A stretch of DNA of 64,000 nt from Streptomyces sp. NBC_00539 (GTDB lineage: Bacteria > Actinomycetota > Actinomycetes > Streptomycetales > Streptomycetaceae). The stretch spans positions 6,529,501-6,593,500 of the forward strand of contig NZ_CP107811.1 in NCBI RefSeq assembly GCF_036346105.1, given 5' to 3'. The first letter of the stretch is position 1, and every line of letters begins with the position of its first letter. The position numbers and the translations under genes were made by a program. Shown here piece after piece: positions 40,149 to 48,532 of this stretch. A model generated the notes under the pieces. It saw only the letters and a program-made list of their open reading frames with translations, did no database searches and was not told the DNA's origin.

Positions 40149-42488
40149 TCAGAGGGTCTCGCTCAGCGAGTCCGCCGGCCTTCGCCGAGCCGTCCGCGTG
40201 GCCGGCAGGGTCGCCGCCGCCACCGCACCCAGCACCGCTGCGACGATCACGGCCAGCAGCACCGGCAGTGACGGCGGATGGGCGATTCCGGCGCCGATCC
40301 CGCTCGATGCGCCTTGCGCGTCCACGAGCCAGCTGCCGGACAGTGCGCCCACCACTGTTGCGGCCACGGCGGAGACCAGCGCCGTCAGTCCGGCGGCCGC
40401 CACGATCATCGAGCCGATCTGCCGGGGCGTCAGCCCCATCGCCTTGAGTGCGAGCAGGTCCCGGCCCCGTTCGCGCACCCCCGCACTGATCAGCGTCAGC
40501 AGCTCGATCAGGCCGATCAGCGCCAGAACCGCGACCAGGGCGGCGATCACCGCGCGGGCCGGTTCGAGCCGGTCGGCGGGGTTGGGCGTCTCCCGGATCT
40601 CCAGCGCGCCCCCGGCTGTCGCGGCGAGCGCGCTCCTCACGGCCCGGACGTCCGCACCCTCGCGCAGCACCAGGGCGTGGAAGTCGGGCCGCAGCTGCGG
40701 ATCACGCTCGCGCAGCGCGTCGAGGGTGGTGGTGATGACGCGGCCACCGGACTCGGGCTCGATCGTGCGTCCGACGAGGTGCAGTATCTGCGGCCGTCCC
40801 TCGACGGTCATGCGTACCCAGTCACCGACCCGCACGCCGAGGAGGTCCAGCAGTCCCTGCCCGGCGACCGCCTCGTCCGGGCCGCCGACCGCTCGCCCCT
40901 CCACCACCGCGGAGGGGTACGGGCGTGCGGTCGTGCCGAGGCCCCGGAGGGTGATGGTGCCGGTCTGCCCCGGCACCAGGGCCGCCATCTCCGCACCGGG
41001 ATGCACCGCGGTGATGCCGGGGACCGCCGCCAGGCTCTTCTCCAGCTCCGCGTCCGAGGGCCCGGCGGACCGTTCGGCCCGTACGGTCAGGGCCGCGGGC
41101 AGCCCCATCAGCGCGGGCCGGCTGCGGAACTGGTCCAGCGTCGACCACGCGACGAGCGCGACCGTGATCAGCAGGAGCGGCAGGGCCAGCCTGCCCACCG
41201 ACACCAGCGTCCGGGCGCGGCGCGGGAACGCGGCGCGCCACCCGAGCACCAGGGCGGCAGGCACCCGTATCCCCAGCGCCCGCCTGCCCAGTGCGGTCAT
41301 CGGCGCGGCGGTCGGCAACGCCGCGCGGGCCGCGGGCACCGGTGGCACCCGCCCGGCGCGCCAGGCCGAGATGCCCGTGGCCGCCGCGATCAGCAGCACT
41401 GCGCCGCAGGGGACGCCGATCATCAGCGCCGTGTGGCCGGGCAGGTCCTGCCAGACCGCCGCCGCTTCCCCGATGCGTCCCGGTATCCGGCCGCCCAGCA
41501 GGGCGATCGCCGCCGTGCCGAGGGTCACCCCGAGCAGCGCGAAGGCCAGGTGCTGTACGAGGAAGCCGCGGGCCACCTGGCCGGGAGTGAAGCCGACGGC
41601 CTTGAGGATGGCGATGTCCCGAAGCTGGCCCCGCACCCGCGCGCCGATCGCTCCGGAAGCGGCGAGCGCCGCCGCGAGCAGCGCACCGAGACCGAACACG
41701 GCGAACATCTGTCCGAGGAGCCGGTCGTCACCGCCGGCCTCCGCCCGCGCCTGCTGCCACTTCGTCACCTGGGCGACCCGGTCGGCGCCGAGGACGGTCA
41801 CGGCGCGCTGGACCATGAAGTCGGTGTCCGCCGGGTCCTTGAGGCGCAGCCCCACGCTCTGCCCGGTGCCCGTGGGGGCGATCGTGTCGAGGGTGGGGGA
41901 GAGCACCCAGCCGATGCCCGGTGCGCCGCCCGGTTGGTAGCGGGGCTCGGCCGCCTCGGCGATGCCGGCCACCCGCAGTTCGCGCGCAGTGCCGTCCGGT
42001 CCGGTGACCCGCACGGTCTCGCCCGGCTCCGCCCACAGGGCCCGCGCGACGGAAGTCTCCAGTACGACGGTCCCGTCCCCGCCGCCGGCCCCGCTGTCCG
42101 CCGCGGTGAGCCAGCTGCCCGCGGTGAGGAGCGGCCGCCCGGTCTCGGGTGGCTGCGCCGAGGTCGCCCGTAGTGTCACTCCGGCCCGCGCGCCGCGCGA
42201 CTCGACCGTCGTCGCCGCGGTGCGGTAGGGGCCGGAGAGGGCCGCGACCCCGTCCAGGCGGCCCAGGGCGTCCACGTCGGCGGCCCCGGCACGGGTGTGC
42301 AGCCAGATGTGCGCGCCATGGGACTGGTTGAAGATCCGCTGCCACGGGTTCGCGGCGTAGCTGAACATCGCGCCGGCGAGCAGGAGCGAGGCGATGATCC
42401 CGGCGCTGGCCAGGACGACGAAGAGGGCTTCTCCGCGGTGTGCGCGGAAATCGGCGTGCGCCCAGCGCAGAGTGGCCCGCACCCTCAC
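40149..42488 (-). CDS. FtsX-type ABC transporter permease
   Basis: 779 aa. Typical MacB/FtsX-like fused permease: an N-terminal helix (about 22-45), a large extracytoplasmic region, three helices near 265-365, a central helix near 430 (L-A-L-P-L-L-L-I-T-V-A-L), a second extracytoplasmic region and three final helices (about 650-765). Cytoplasmic-loop motifs R-D-I-A-I-L-K-A-V-G-F-T-P near 290 and R-D-L-L-A-L-K-A-M-G-L-T-P near 685 are the FtsX coupling signatures. Its GTG start overlaps the ATPase stop by 4 bp. Likely exports a lipid, peptide or antibiotic, or signals to the envelope; substrate unknown. Confidence 0.9.
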   Translation of the reverse strand: MRVRATLRWAHADFRAHRGEALFVVLASAGIIASLLLAGAMFSYAANPWQRIFNQSHGAHIWLHTRAGAADVDALGRLDGVAALSGPYRTAATTVESRGARAGVTLRATSAQPPETGRPLLTAGSWLTAADSGAGGGDGTVVLETSVARALWAEPGETVRVTGPDGTARELRVAGIAEAAEPRYQPGGAPGIGWVLSPTLDTIAPTGTGQSVGLRLKDPADTDFMVQRAVTVLGADRVAQVTKWQQARAEAGGDDRLLGQMFAVFGLGALLAAALAASGAIGARVRGQLRDIAILKAVGFTPGQVARGFLVQHLAFALLGVTLGTAAIALLGGRIPGRIGEAAAVWQDLPGHTALMIGVPCGAVLLIAAATGISAWRAGRVPPVPAARAALPTAAPMTALGRRALGIRVPAALVLGWRAAFPRRARTLVSVGRLALPLLLITVALVAWSTLDQFRSRPALMGLPAALTVRAERSAGPSDAELEKSLAAVPGITAVHPGAEMAALVPGQTGTITLRGLGTTARPYPSAVVEGRAVGGPDEAVAGQGLLDLLGVRVGDWVRMTVEGRPQILHLVGRTIEPESGGRVITTTLDALRERDPQLRPDFHALVLREGADVRAVRSALAATAGGALEIRETPNPADRLEPARAVIAALVAVLALIGLIELLTLISAGVRERGRDLLALKAMGLTPRQIGSMIVAAAGLTALVSAVAATVVGALSGSWLVDAQGASSGIGAGIAHPPSLPVLLAVIVAAVLGAVAAATLPATRTARRRPADSLSETL

Positions 42489-43252
42489 TCCTTCAGTTCG
42501 AGTACGCGGGACACGCCGCCGGCCGGTCCGCGGCGTCCGTCACCGAGCCGGGCGTCGTCGGCGATGCGGCCGTCGAAGAAGCTGATGACCCGGTCGGCGG
42601 CGCTGGCCATCCGGGCGTCGTGGGTGACCATCATGATCGTCTGGCCGCGCTGGTGGAAGCGGGAGAGCAGCCGCAGCACCTCCCGCGTGCCCTTGCTGTC
42701 GAGGCTGCCGGCCGGCTCGTCGGCGAGCAGCAACGCGGGATGGTTGACCAGGGCCCGCGCGAGCGCGACCCGCTGCTGTTCGCCGCCCGAGAGCTCACCG
42801 GGCATCGAGCGTTCGCGGCCTTCGAGCCCCAGTTCGGCGAGCAGTTCGGCGCGGGAGGCGCGCGCGGACTTCGGGGAGGCGCCGGCGAGCAGGGCGGGCA
42901 GTTCGACGTTGTCGGCGACGGTGAGGTTCGAGACCAGGTTGAAGAACTGGAAGACGACTCCGATGCTGCGGCGGCGGAGCACCGCCCAGCGGGCCTCCCG
43001 GTACTCGTCGACGCGCTCCCCGCCGATCCACAGCTTCCCGCCGTCGGGCCGCTGGAGGCCGCCGATCAGATGCAGCAGTGTGGACTTCCCGGCTCCCGAG
43101 GGCCCGGTCACCGCGACGAACTCGCCGGGCTGGACCATCAGGTCCACCCCGCGCACGGCGTGCACCGGCGTGCCCTCGCCGTGGTGGGTCTTGGTCAGGC
43201 CCTCGGCCCGCACGATGGGCACGGCAGGAGCGGTCGCGGCGTCCTCGCTCAT
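42485..43252 (-). CDS. ABC transporter ATPase (MacB/LolD type)
   Basis: 255 aa. Walker A G-P-S-G-A-G-K-S-T at 50-58, Q-loop V-V-F-Q-F-F-N-L near 100, signature L-S-G-G-E-Q-Q-R near 154, Walker B L-L-L-A-D-E-P near 175, D-loop S-L-D and switch His in V-T-H-D near 210. It partners with the FtsX-type permease encoded immediately downstream (GTGA overlap), and follows the PadR gene with an ATGA overlap, so all three are translationally coupled. Confidence 0.93.
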   Translation of the reverse strand: MSEDAATAPAVPIVRAEGLTKTHHGEGTPVHAVRGVDLMVQPGEFVAVTGPSGAGKSTLLHLIGGLQRPDGGKLWIGGERVDEYREARWAVLRRRSIGVVFQFFNLVSNLTVADNVELPALLAGASPKSARASRAELLAELGLEGRERSMPGELSGGEQQRVALARALVNHPALLLADEPAGSLDSKGTREVLRLLSRFHQRGQTIMMVTHDARMASAADRVISFFDGRIADDARLGDGRRGPAGGVSRVLELKE

Positions 43253-43755
43253 TCCAGCTCCTCCTGACAGCGTTCCAGCCAGTCGAGGTCGGCCTGCAGG
43301 TGCAGCATGGCGCCCTCGATCAGCAGTTGGGAGATCTTGTTGTCGCGGTCCTCGGCCGCGGCCAGCTTCGACAGGTCCCGCATGGTGTTGAGGTACTGCC
43401 GCCGCTGCTTGTTGATCAATGCGATCGGGTCGGCCAGACCCGACTGGGGCGCGAGGGCGAGTTTCATGAAGAACTCGTCCCGTACCCGGGGCTCCTCGGC
43501 GGTGTCGTCGAACCAGGCCAGCACGGCCTCGCGTCCGGCGTCGGTCAGCCTGTACGTGCGCTTGTTGGGCCGGCCCGACTGCTCGACGTCCTCGCCCTCG
43601 ATCAGACCGCTCTTCTCCAGCCGGCCGAGGGTGACGTAGATCTGGCCCACGTTGGGCTGAGGGTACGCGGCGCCCAAGAGCTTCTCAAGGTCCTGCTTGA
43701 GCTCGTATCCATGGGCGGGGCCACGGGTGAGGAGTGCCAGGAGCGGCAGCCGCAC
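43249..43755 (-). CDS. PadR-family transcriptional regulator
   Basis: 168 aa. PadR winged helix: L-L-A-L-L-T-R-G-P-A-H-G-Y-E-L-K-Q-D-L-E near residue 6, N-V-G-Q-I-Y-V-T-L-G-R-L-E-K-S-G-L-I near 36, and R-P-N-K-R-T-Y-R-L-T-D-A-G near 62, then a coiled C-terminal dimerisation domain with Vir-C-like features. First gene of an operon with the ABC ATPase and permease, so it probably represses them until an exported compound binds. GTG at 43755 follows GGGAGGAGGAGC. Confidence 0.9.
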   Translation of the reverse strand: MRLPLLALLTRGPAHGYELKQDLEKLLGAAYPQPNVGQIYVTLGRLEKSGLIEGEDVEQSGRPNKRTYRLTDAGREAVLAWFDDTAEEPRVRDEFFMKLALAPQSGLADPIALINKQRRQYLNTMRDLSKLAAAEDRDNKISQLLIEGAMLHLQADLDWLERCQEELE

Positions 43756-43923
43756 TCGCTCCTCCTCCCTCCCGCTCGGTAGTCACCTGTTCACCTGGCA
43801 ACGGGCCGGGTGGCGCCGCCATCCCGCCCGTCTGCCTGGACGTCTAGTATCGCCCATGCCTAACGGGTATATATAGGCCCCGATGGTCGGCGGCGCAGCC
43901 GGATCGTGCACTGGGAGGAACCT

Positions 43924-45198
43924 ATGCGGTGGACGCGTGCCGCGGGTAGGGCTCTCCTGGTCGTGGCGGTGGTGCTGGCGGGGTACGCCGGGTTCGGTGT
44001 CGGTGCGCCCGACGGCGTGGCCTCCGGCGGCCGCGGTCCCATGACGCTCGCCACTGCGGGCGACCTCACCGGTTACCTCTCCCCGCTGCTCGACGACTGG
44101 AACGCCGGGCACCCCGGCGAGCGCGTCACGCTGGTCGAACTGCCCGACTCGGCCGACGAGACGCGCGCCCAGATGATCAGCGAACTGCGGTCGGGCGGCA
44201 ACCGCTTCGACCTGCTGAACATCGACGTCGCCTGGACGTCCGAGTTCGCCGCGGCCGGATGGATCTCCCCGCTCGACCGCGCCCGCTTCCCGCTGGACGC
44301 GTTCTTGCGGCCGGTGGTCGACACCGCCACCTTCGACGGCAGGCTGTACGCGGTCCCGTACGTCACCAACGCGGGACTGCTCTACTACCGCAAGGACGTG
44401 CTGGACGAGGAAGGCGAACAGCCACCGCGCACCTGGGCCGACCTGATCCGCCAGGCGCGCACGATCGCCCCGAAGCACGGACTGGACGGGTACGCCGGCC
44501 AGTTCCTGCCGTACGAGGGGCTCACCGTCAACGTCACCGAGGCGGTCAACTCGGCGGGCGGTTCGATCCTGCGCGACGACGGGGCCCGCGTAACGGTCGA
44601 CTCCGGCGCGGCACGCGTCGGGCTGCGGTTCCTCGCGGACGGCGTCCGGGACGGCTGGATCTCCCGGGACGCGCTCGGCTACAAGGAGGAGGAGTCCCGG
44701 CAGGCGTTCCAGGACGGCCGTCTGCTCTTCCTGCGGAACTGGCCCTACGTCTACGCCGACGCCGGCGCGGCGGGGTCGAAGGTCGCGGGCAGGTTCGGCG
44801 TGGTGCCGCTGCCCGGGCCGGACGGGCCCGGCTCCAGTGTGCTGGGCGGCTCCAACCTGGCCGTCAGCAGCCGCTCCCGGCATCCGGCCTCGGCGGCCGA
44901 TCTGATCTCCTACCTGACGAGCGAACGGGTCCAGCGCAAGGTGCTGACCGAGGGCTCGCTCCCACCGGTGCGCGCCGCGCTCTACGAGGACCCCGAGCTG
45001 CTCCGCGCCTATCCCTACCTGGCCACGCTCCGCCAGAGCGTGCTGTCGGCGGTGCCGCGCCCGAAGAGCGCCCGCTACGACCAGGTGAGCCTGGCCGTAC
45101 AGGCCGTGGCGCAGGACCTGATGGCGCGGCGCGAGACGCCTGACCAGGCGGCGGCGAGGCTTGCGCGCGAGCTCGACGGCGTTTCCCGGACCGGCTGA
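43924..45198 (+). CDS. extracellular sugar-type ABC solute-binding protein, no lipobox
   Basis: 424 aa of the family 1 binding-protein type: D-L-T-G-Y-L-S-P-L-L-D-D-W-N-A-G-H-P near residue 46, D-L-L-N-I-D-V-A-W-T-S-E-F near 98, Y-A-V-P-Y-V-T-N-A-G-L-L-Y-Y near 142, and F-L-R-N-W-P-Y-V near 270. The N-terminal hydrophobic segment (10-28) lacks any Cys, so it is a secreted or N-terminally anchored protein, unlike the usual lipoprotein. GGGAGGAACCT precedes the ATG at 43924. It ends before the palindromic hairpin and is divergent from the PadR operon. Probable role: trehalose, maltose or related alpha-glucoside binding, inferred from the GH13 neighbours. Confidence 0.85.
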   Translation: MRWTRAAGRALLVVAVVLAGYAGFGVGAPDGVASGGRGPMTLATAGDLTGYLSPLLDDWNAGHPGERVTLVELPDSADETRAQMISELRSGGNRFDLLNIDVAWTSEFAAAGWISPLDRARFPLDAFLRPVVDTATFDGRLYAVPYVTNAGLLYYRKDVLDEEGEQPPRTWADLIRQARTIAPKHGLDGYAGQFLPYEGLTVNVTEAVNSAGGSILRDDGARVTVDSGAARVGLRFLADGVRDGWISRDALGYKEEESRQAFQDGRLLFLRNWPYVYADAGAAGSKVAGRFGVVPLPGPDGPGSSVLGGSNLAVSSRSRHPASAADLISYLTSERVQRKVLTEGSLPPVRAALYEDPELLRAYPYLATLRQSVLSAVPRPKSARYDQVSLAVQAVAQDLMARRETPDQAAARLARELDGVSRTG

Positions 45199-45219
45199 TC
45201 CCGCACGACCGTCTCTCAG

Positions 45220-45248
45220 GGCGCCTACTTACATGTTAAGTAGGCGCC
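45220..45248. terminator. perfect palindromic hairpin, terminator and possible operator
   Basis: GGCGCCTACTTA (45220-45231) and TAAGTAGGCGCC (45237-45248) form a perfect 12-bp stem with a CATGT loop, followed by TTCTTTG. It can terminate the binding-protein gene. Its right half, CATGTTAAGTAGG (45232-45244), is the exact reverse complement of a 13-bp motif in the glucosidase promoter, so it may also be a regulator site. Confidence 0.7.
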
Positions 45249-45314
45249 TTCTTTGCGTGTTGTGCTCATTCGTGGACATATCACCCCAACTTCCTGCAGT
45301 TTTCGGACACATCG

Positions 45315-45346
45315 TTGACATCTTCCGGTCGCTCCTACTTAACATG
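45315..45346 (+). promoter_or_regulatory. promoter and operator of the glucosidase operon
   Basis: TTGACA (45315-45320) is a consensus -35. CCTACTTAACATG (45334-45346) overlaps the -10 region and repeats, in inverted orientation, the motif at 45232-45244 about 102 bp upstream. It runs into the palindrome ATGCATGCAT. A LacI-type repressor is the usual controller of such operons; none is in the window. Confidence 0.6.
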
Positions 45347-45409
45347 CATGCATAACAGCGCACCTGAACCAGGGCGCTCTCGCATTCAGCAGAAACAGGT
45401 CGACGCGAG

Positions 45410-47092
45410 ATGCTCAGCACCCTTCCGGCCGACACCGGCCGCCCCTCCCGCACTGCCACCACCCCCGACTCCTGGTGGCGCGACGCGGTGATCTACCAGG
45501 TCTACGTCCGCAGCTTCCTCGACAGCACCGGGGACGGGATCGGCGACCTGGCCGGCGTACGGGCCGGACTTCCCTACCTCCGGAAGCTCGGTGTCGACGG
45601 CATCTGGCTCAGCCCCTTCTACCCGTCGCCGCAGCACGACCACGGCTACGACGTGGCCGACTACTGCGGCGTCGACCCCGTGTACGGCGACCTCGCCGAA
45701 TTCGACCGGCTGGTGGCCGATGCCCGCCGCCTCGGCCTCAAGCTCCTGCTCGACATCGTCCCCAACCACTGCTCCAGCGAGCACCCGTGGTTCCGCGAGG
45801 CCCTCGCCGCGGAACCCGGCAGCCCCATGCGTTCGCGTTTCCACTTCGCGCCCGGCCGCGGCCCGGACGGTGAGCGGCCGCCCAACAACTGGCGCGCCAT
45901 GTTCGGAGGCCCCGCCTGGAGCCGGACCACCGGGCGCGACGGCACCCCGGGGGAGTGGTACCTGCACCTGTTCACCCCCGAGCAGCCCGACTGGAACTGG
46001 CGCGACCCGGCCGTGGGCGACGAGTTCGAGCGCGTGCTGCGCTTCTGGCTGGACCGCGGTGTCGACGGCTTCCGCATCGACGTCGCCGCAGGGCTGTTCA
46101 AGCACCCCGACCTGCCCGACTCGGACGACCCCGGGGCCGACGAGCGGGCCCGCGACTCCGTCAACCAGCTCGCCTGGAACCGGCCCGAGGTCCACGGCGT
46201 GTGGCGCCGCTGGCGCTCGGTGTGCGAGGAGTACACCGCCTTGGACGGCCGCGAGCGGCTGCTGGTCGGCGAGGTGTCCGTCCCGACGGCGCGCGAACAC
46301 GCCGAGTACGTCCGGCCCGACGAACTCCACCAGGCGTTCTTCTTCGACCTGCTCAGCGCCCCGTGGGACGCGGACGCCTTCCGTTCGACGATCACCGAGG
46401 CGATGCGCGACATCGCCGGCACCGGCTCCACCGTCACCTGGGTGCTCAACAACCACGACCAGGTCCGCACCGTCACCCGCTACGCGGGCGAGCCCGGGGT
46501 GGAAGGCAGTGGGCTGGGAGCCGCCCGTGCCCGCGCCGCCGCCCTGCTGATGCTCGCCCTGCCCGGCGCGGCCTACGTCTACCAGGGGGAGGAGCTCGGC
46601 CTGCCCGAGGTCCTCGACCTGCCCGACGAGGTCCTGACCGACCCGATCTGGCGCCGTACCGGCAGCCGCAAGCGGGTCCGGGACGGCTGCCGGGTGCCAC
46701 TGCCCTGGTCGGGTCACGCCTCCCCGTTCGGCTTCAGCCAGGGTGCGGCCGGCGCCAAGCCGTGGCTGCCGCAACCGGAGTGGTTCGCCGAGCACGCCAC
46801 CGACCGCGCCCTGGCGGACACCCGTTCCTTCTGGCACCTCTACCGCGACGGCCTCCAGCTGCGGCGCAGCCTGCCGCAGCTCGGCGACGGCACCCTGCGC
46901 TGGCTCGACACGCCCCCGCAGATGCTGGCCATCGCCCGGGGCGACGGCCTGGTCTGCGCGGTCAACTTCGGCACGCAGGCGATGCCCGCCCCCGTCCCGG
47001 GGACCCCGTTGCTCGCCAGCGGACCCTGCCCGGACGGAGTGCTCCCGGCGGCGACGGCCGCCTGGTGGACGTCGGAGTGCCCAGCCCCGTGA
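45410..47092 (+). CDS. GH13 alpha-glucosidase
   Basis: 560-aa cytoplasmic glycoside hydrolase of family 13 (oligo-1,6-glucosidase/alpha-glucosidase branch). The four conserved regions are present: D-I-V-P-N-H near 115, G-F-R-I-D-V-A with nucleophile Asp224, L-L-V-G-E-V with acid/base Glu288, and N-N-H-D with Asp350. No signal peptide, so it cleaves imported sugars. First gene of an operon with a binding lipoprotein and two permeases (gaps 97 and 11 bases, then a 4-bp overlap). The ribosome binding site is weak (GCGAG); an ATG in this position matches the family N-terminus (W-W-R-D-A-V-I-Y-Q-V-Y). Confidence 0.93.
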   Translation: MLSTLPADTGRPSRTATTPDSWWRDAVIYQVYVRSFLDSTGDGIGDLAGVRAGLPYLRKLGVDGIWLSPFYPSPQHDHGYDVADYCGVDPVYGDLAEFDRLVADARRLGLKLLLDIVPNHCSSEHPWFREALAAEPGSPMRSRFHFAPGRGPDGERPPNNWRAMFGGPAWSRTTGRDGTPGEWYLHLFTPEQPDWNWRDPAVGDEFERVLRFWLDRGVDGFRIDVAAGLFKHPDLPDSDDPGADERARDSVNQLAWNRPEVHGVWRRWRSVCEEYTALDGRERLLVGEVSVPTAREHAEYVRPDELHQAFFFDLLSAPWDADAFRSTITEAMRDIAGTGSTVTWVLNNHDQVRTVTRYAGEPGVEGSGLGAARARAAALLMLALPGAAYVYQGEELGLPEVLDLPDEVLTDPIWRRTGSRKRVRDGCRVPLPWSGHASPFGFSQGAAGAKPWLPQPEWFAEHATDRALADTRSFWHLYRDGLQLRRSLPQLGDGTLRWLDTPPQMLAIARGDGLVCAVNFGTQAMPAPVPGTPLLASGPCPDGVLPAATAAWWTSECPAP

Positions 47093-47189
47093 ACCCGCCC
47101 GGCAACCCGTGAACCGCCGTAACAGCCCCAGCGGTGACGGCGGATGCGAGCCCGCAGCCCCGGACCGACCTCCTCGAAAGGACCCTGTC

Positions 47190-48521
47190 ATGCGACGACC
47201 CGGCAAGACGACCCGACGGACCGCCGCCACCGCGTCGGCGGCCCTCGCCCTCGCCCTCGGAGCCACCGCCTGCGGCGGCACCACCGCACCCGCGAGCGGC
47301 GGCGAACTCAGCGGCCAGACCGTGACCGTGGCGGGTGTCTGGACGGGCAGCGAACAGAAGAACTTCAAGAAGGTCCTGGACGCCTTCACCGAGAAGACGG
47401 GCGCCAAGACGGTCTTCGTCCCCTCCGGCGACAACGTCTCCACCTTCGTCGGAAGCAAGATCGAGGGCGGAAACGCGCCCGACGTGGTGATGATCCCCCA
47501 GGTGGGCGTGCTCCAGCAGTTCGCGAAGGCCGGCTGGCTCCAGCCCTTGTCCGACCAGGCCGCCCGGACGGCCGGCTCCACCCTTCCCCCGGTCTGGAAG
47601 GACTACGGAACCGTCGACGGCACGTACTACGGCCTCTACTTCAAGGCCGCCCACAAGTCCACCGTCTGGTACGCCCCCGACGCCTTCACCCAGGCCGGAG
47701 TCAGTGAGCCCAAGAGCTACGCCGATCTGCTGAAGGCCGGCCGTACCCTCGCCGACTCCGGCCGCCCGGCCTTCGCCGTGGCAGGCGAGGACGGATGGAC
47801 CCTCACCGACTGGTTCGAGAACATATACCTCTCCCAGGCAGGTCCGGAGAAGTACGACCAGCTCGCCCAGCACAAGCTCAAGTGGACCGACGACAGCGTC
47901 GTGAAGGCCCTCACCACCCTCGGCGAACTGTTCAAGGACAAGCAACTCGTCGCCGGCGGCGCCGAGACGGCGCTGCGCACCGACTTCCCCTCCTCGGTCG
48001 AGCAGGTATTCGGGCCCCAGCCCAAGGCCGGCATGGTGTACGAGGGCGACTTCGTCGGGGGCGTGGCCAAGGACCAGTTCGGCAAGAAGCCGGGGCAGGA
48101 CGCCAAGTTCTTCCCGTTCCCGGCGGTCGACGGAGGCAAGGCACCCGTCGTCAGCGGCGGTGACGCCGCAGTCGTCCTCAAGGCGGGGAAGAACGGCAAG
48201 GCGGGCATGAGCCTGCTCGAGTTCCTGGCGGGCCCCGAGGCCGCCGAGGTCTGGGCCGGCGCGGGCGGCTTCCTGTCCCCCAACACCAAGGTCGACTTCG
48301 GCGCGTACGGCGACGACACCACCCGCAGCACCGCCCGGTCGCTCGTCGCGGCGGGCAACACGGTCCGCTTCGACATGTCCGACCAGGCCCCGGCGGCGTT
48401 CGGCGGCACCAAGGGGGCGGGCGAGTGGAAGCTCCTCCAGGACTTCCTGCGCGACCCTTCCGACCCGCAGGGCACGGCCGCGAAGCTCGAGACCGAAGCC
48501 GCCAAGGCGTACGGGAACTGA
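47190..48521 (+). CDS. alpha-glucoside ABC transporter binding lipoprotein
   Basis: 443 aa. Signal peptide with lipobox-like A-T-A-C (Cys28), followed by a Gly/Ser-rich tether. Family 1 sugar-binding features: V-T-V-A-G-V-W-T-G-S-E-Q-K-N-F near 45, D-V-V-M-I-P-Q-V-G near 97, Y-Y-G-L-Y-F-K-A-A-H-K-S-T-V-W-Y near 145, W-T-L-T-D-W-F near 200. It resembles AglE-type alpha-glucoside binding proteins. AAAGGA precedes the ATG at 47190. It captures sugar at the outer face and delivers it to the two permeases downstream. Confidence 0.9.
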   Translation: MRRPGKTTRRTAATASAALALALGATACGGTTAPASGGELSGQTVTVAGVWTGSEQKNFKKVLDAFTEKTGAKTVFVPSGDNVSTFVGSKIEGGNAPDVVMIPQVGVLQQFAKAGWLQPLSDQAARTAGSTLPPVWKDYGTVDGTYYGLYFKAAHKSTVWYAPDAFTQAGVSEPKSYADLLKAGRTLADSGRPAFAVAGEDGWTLTDWFENIYLSQAGPEKYDQLAQHKLKWTDDSVVKALTTLGELFKDKQLVAGGAETALRTDFPSSVEQVFGPQPKAGMVYEGDFVGGVAKDQFGKKPGQDAKFFPFPAVDGGKAPVVSGGDAAVVLKAGKNGKAGMSLLEFLAGPEAAEVWAGAGGFLSPNTKVDFGAYGDDTTRSTARSLVAAGNTVRFDMSDQAPAAFGGTKGAGEWKLLQDFLRDPSDPQGTAAKLETEAAKAYGN

Positions 48522-48532
48522 GGCCGCCCCCC

